Shown here: positions 63,968 through 64,000 of the stretch, piece after piece
How positions within the stretch are numbered: the first letter of the stretch is position 1
Layout: each line of letters opens with the position of its first letter
NCBI RefSeq assembly: GCF_030733845.1
Contig: NZ_CP132311.1
Location: forward strand, 3,415,501 to 3,479,500
Direction of reading: 5' to 3'
DNA length: 64,000 bases
Origin: Shinella zoogloeoides
GTDB taxonomy: Bacteria; Pseudomonadota; Alphaproteobacteria; Rhizobiales; Rhizobiaceae
Program-made: the position numbers and the translations under genes
The notes under the pieces: generated by a model
Database searches by the model: none
What the model was told of the DNA's origin: nothing
The model's input: only the letters and a program-made list of their open reading frames with translations

Positions 63968-64000
63968 TCAGGCGGCGAGGTCGCGCAGAACGGTCTGCAG
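63968..64000 (-). CDS. 3' end of a gene truncated by the window edge
   Basis: The last 33 bases read on the minus strand as LQTVLRDLAA followed by TGA. A strong terminator follows, which supports a real gene end. In several rhizobia as I recall, a DUF1223 gene follows the aconitase gene, and aconitases often end in a VLR-L-A-like tail, but ten residues are too few to name it. Confidence 0.5.
   Translation of the reverse strand: MQTVLRDLAA

Noticed and set aside
63968..64000. Naming the truncated right-edge gene as aconitase (acnA)
   Set aside because: Only ten C-terminal residues are visible. The neighbourhood with a DUF1223 gene is suggestive but not enough.

Overview
The window is GC-rich and almost entirely coding. 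It looks like a chromosomal segment from an alphaproteobacterium of the order Rhizobiales, most likely family Rhizobiaceae (Sinorhizobium/Rhizobium/Shinella-like; the genus cannot be fixed from sequence reading alone). The main pointers are a cyclic beta-1,2-glucan synthase (NdvB/ChvB type) beside its exporter (NdvA/ChvA type), a PhaR-phbA-phbB polyhydroxybutyrate locus, the aerobic cobF-to-cobM cobalamin operon with cobK on the opposite strand, an IalB-family protein, and a pyruvate carboxylase with a TTG start. I saw no tRNA, rRNA, CRISPR array, insertion sequence or phage gene.

Layout. 1-11 kb: an orphan protein with a glyoxalase-superfamily-type N-terminal domain, RNA 2',3'-cyclic phosphodiesterase, a tesA/ybbA/ybbP-like set (periplasmic esterase divergent from an ABC exporter), a Bax-inhibitor-1 membrane protein, a DeoR regulator with an MFS carrier, ispG and a LysE-type exporter. 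11-21 kb: hisC and a farnesyl-diphosphate-synthase gene, mtgA, a glutathione transferase, rpmF, the PHB genes, a pterin carbinolamine dehydratase, a DUF1232 protein, an IalB-family protein and a MerR-type regulator fused to a P-loop domain. 21-31.6 kb: a lysine/pipecolate/2-aminoadipate catabolic island (aminotransferase, AmaB, D-2-hydroxyglutarate dehydrogenase, HglS, a divergent LysR regulator, AmaA), then a fosmidomycin-resistance-type MFS carrier with a divergent AraC regulator. 31.7-38.7 kb: cobFGHIJ-(cobK antisense)-cobLM. 38.7-40.7 kb: a LysR regulator and a YeiH-type membrane protein. 40.7-45.1 kb: B12-dependent methionine synthase metH, preceded by a perfect 20-bp palindrome of the kind bound by SahR/ArsR-type repressors, a 71-codon gene and a well-formed cobalamin riboswitch. 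45.4-57 kb: ndvB, opgC and ndvA, that is synthesis, probable substitution and export of periplasmic cyclic glucan. 57-64 kb: a LuxR-type regulator without a LuxI partner in view, pyc, a GNAT acetyltransferase, DUF2794 and DUF1223 proteins, and the 3' tip of one more gene.

How the genes fit together. The 21-29 kb block encodes every step from L-pipecolate to 2-oxoglutarate; HglS carries its expected metal ligands, and a co-transcribed class-I aminotransferase is the obvious candidate for the 2-aminoadipate step. The cob operon makes the corrin ring that MetH uses, but the only riboswitch in the window lies before the 71-codon gene upstream of metH and not before cobF. The 71-codon gene is the least explained element here. 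It has a good ribosome binding site that is itself sequestered in a perfect hairpin at the end of the riboswitch leader, and I do not recognise the product. Most other genes are ordinary rhizobial core genes.
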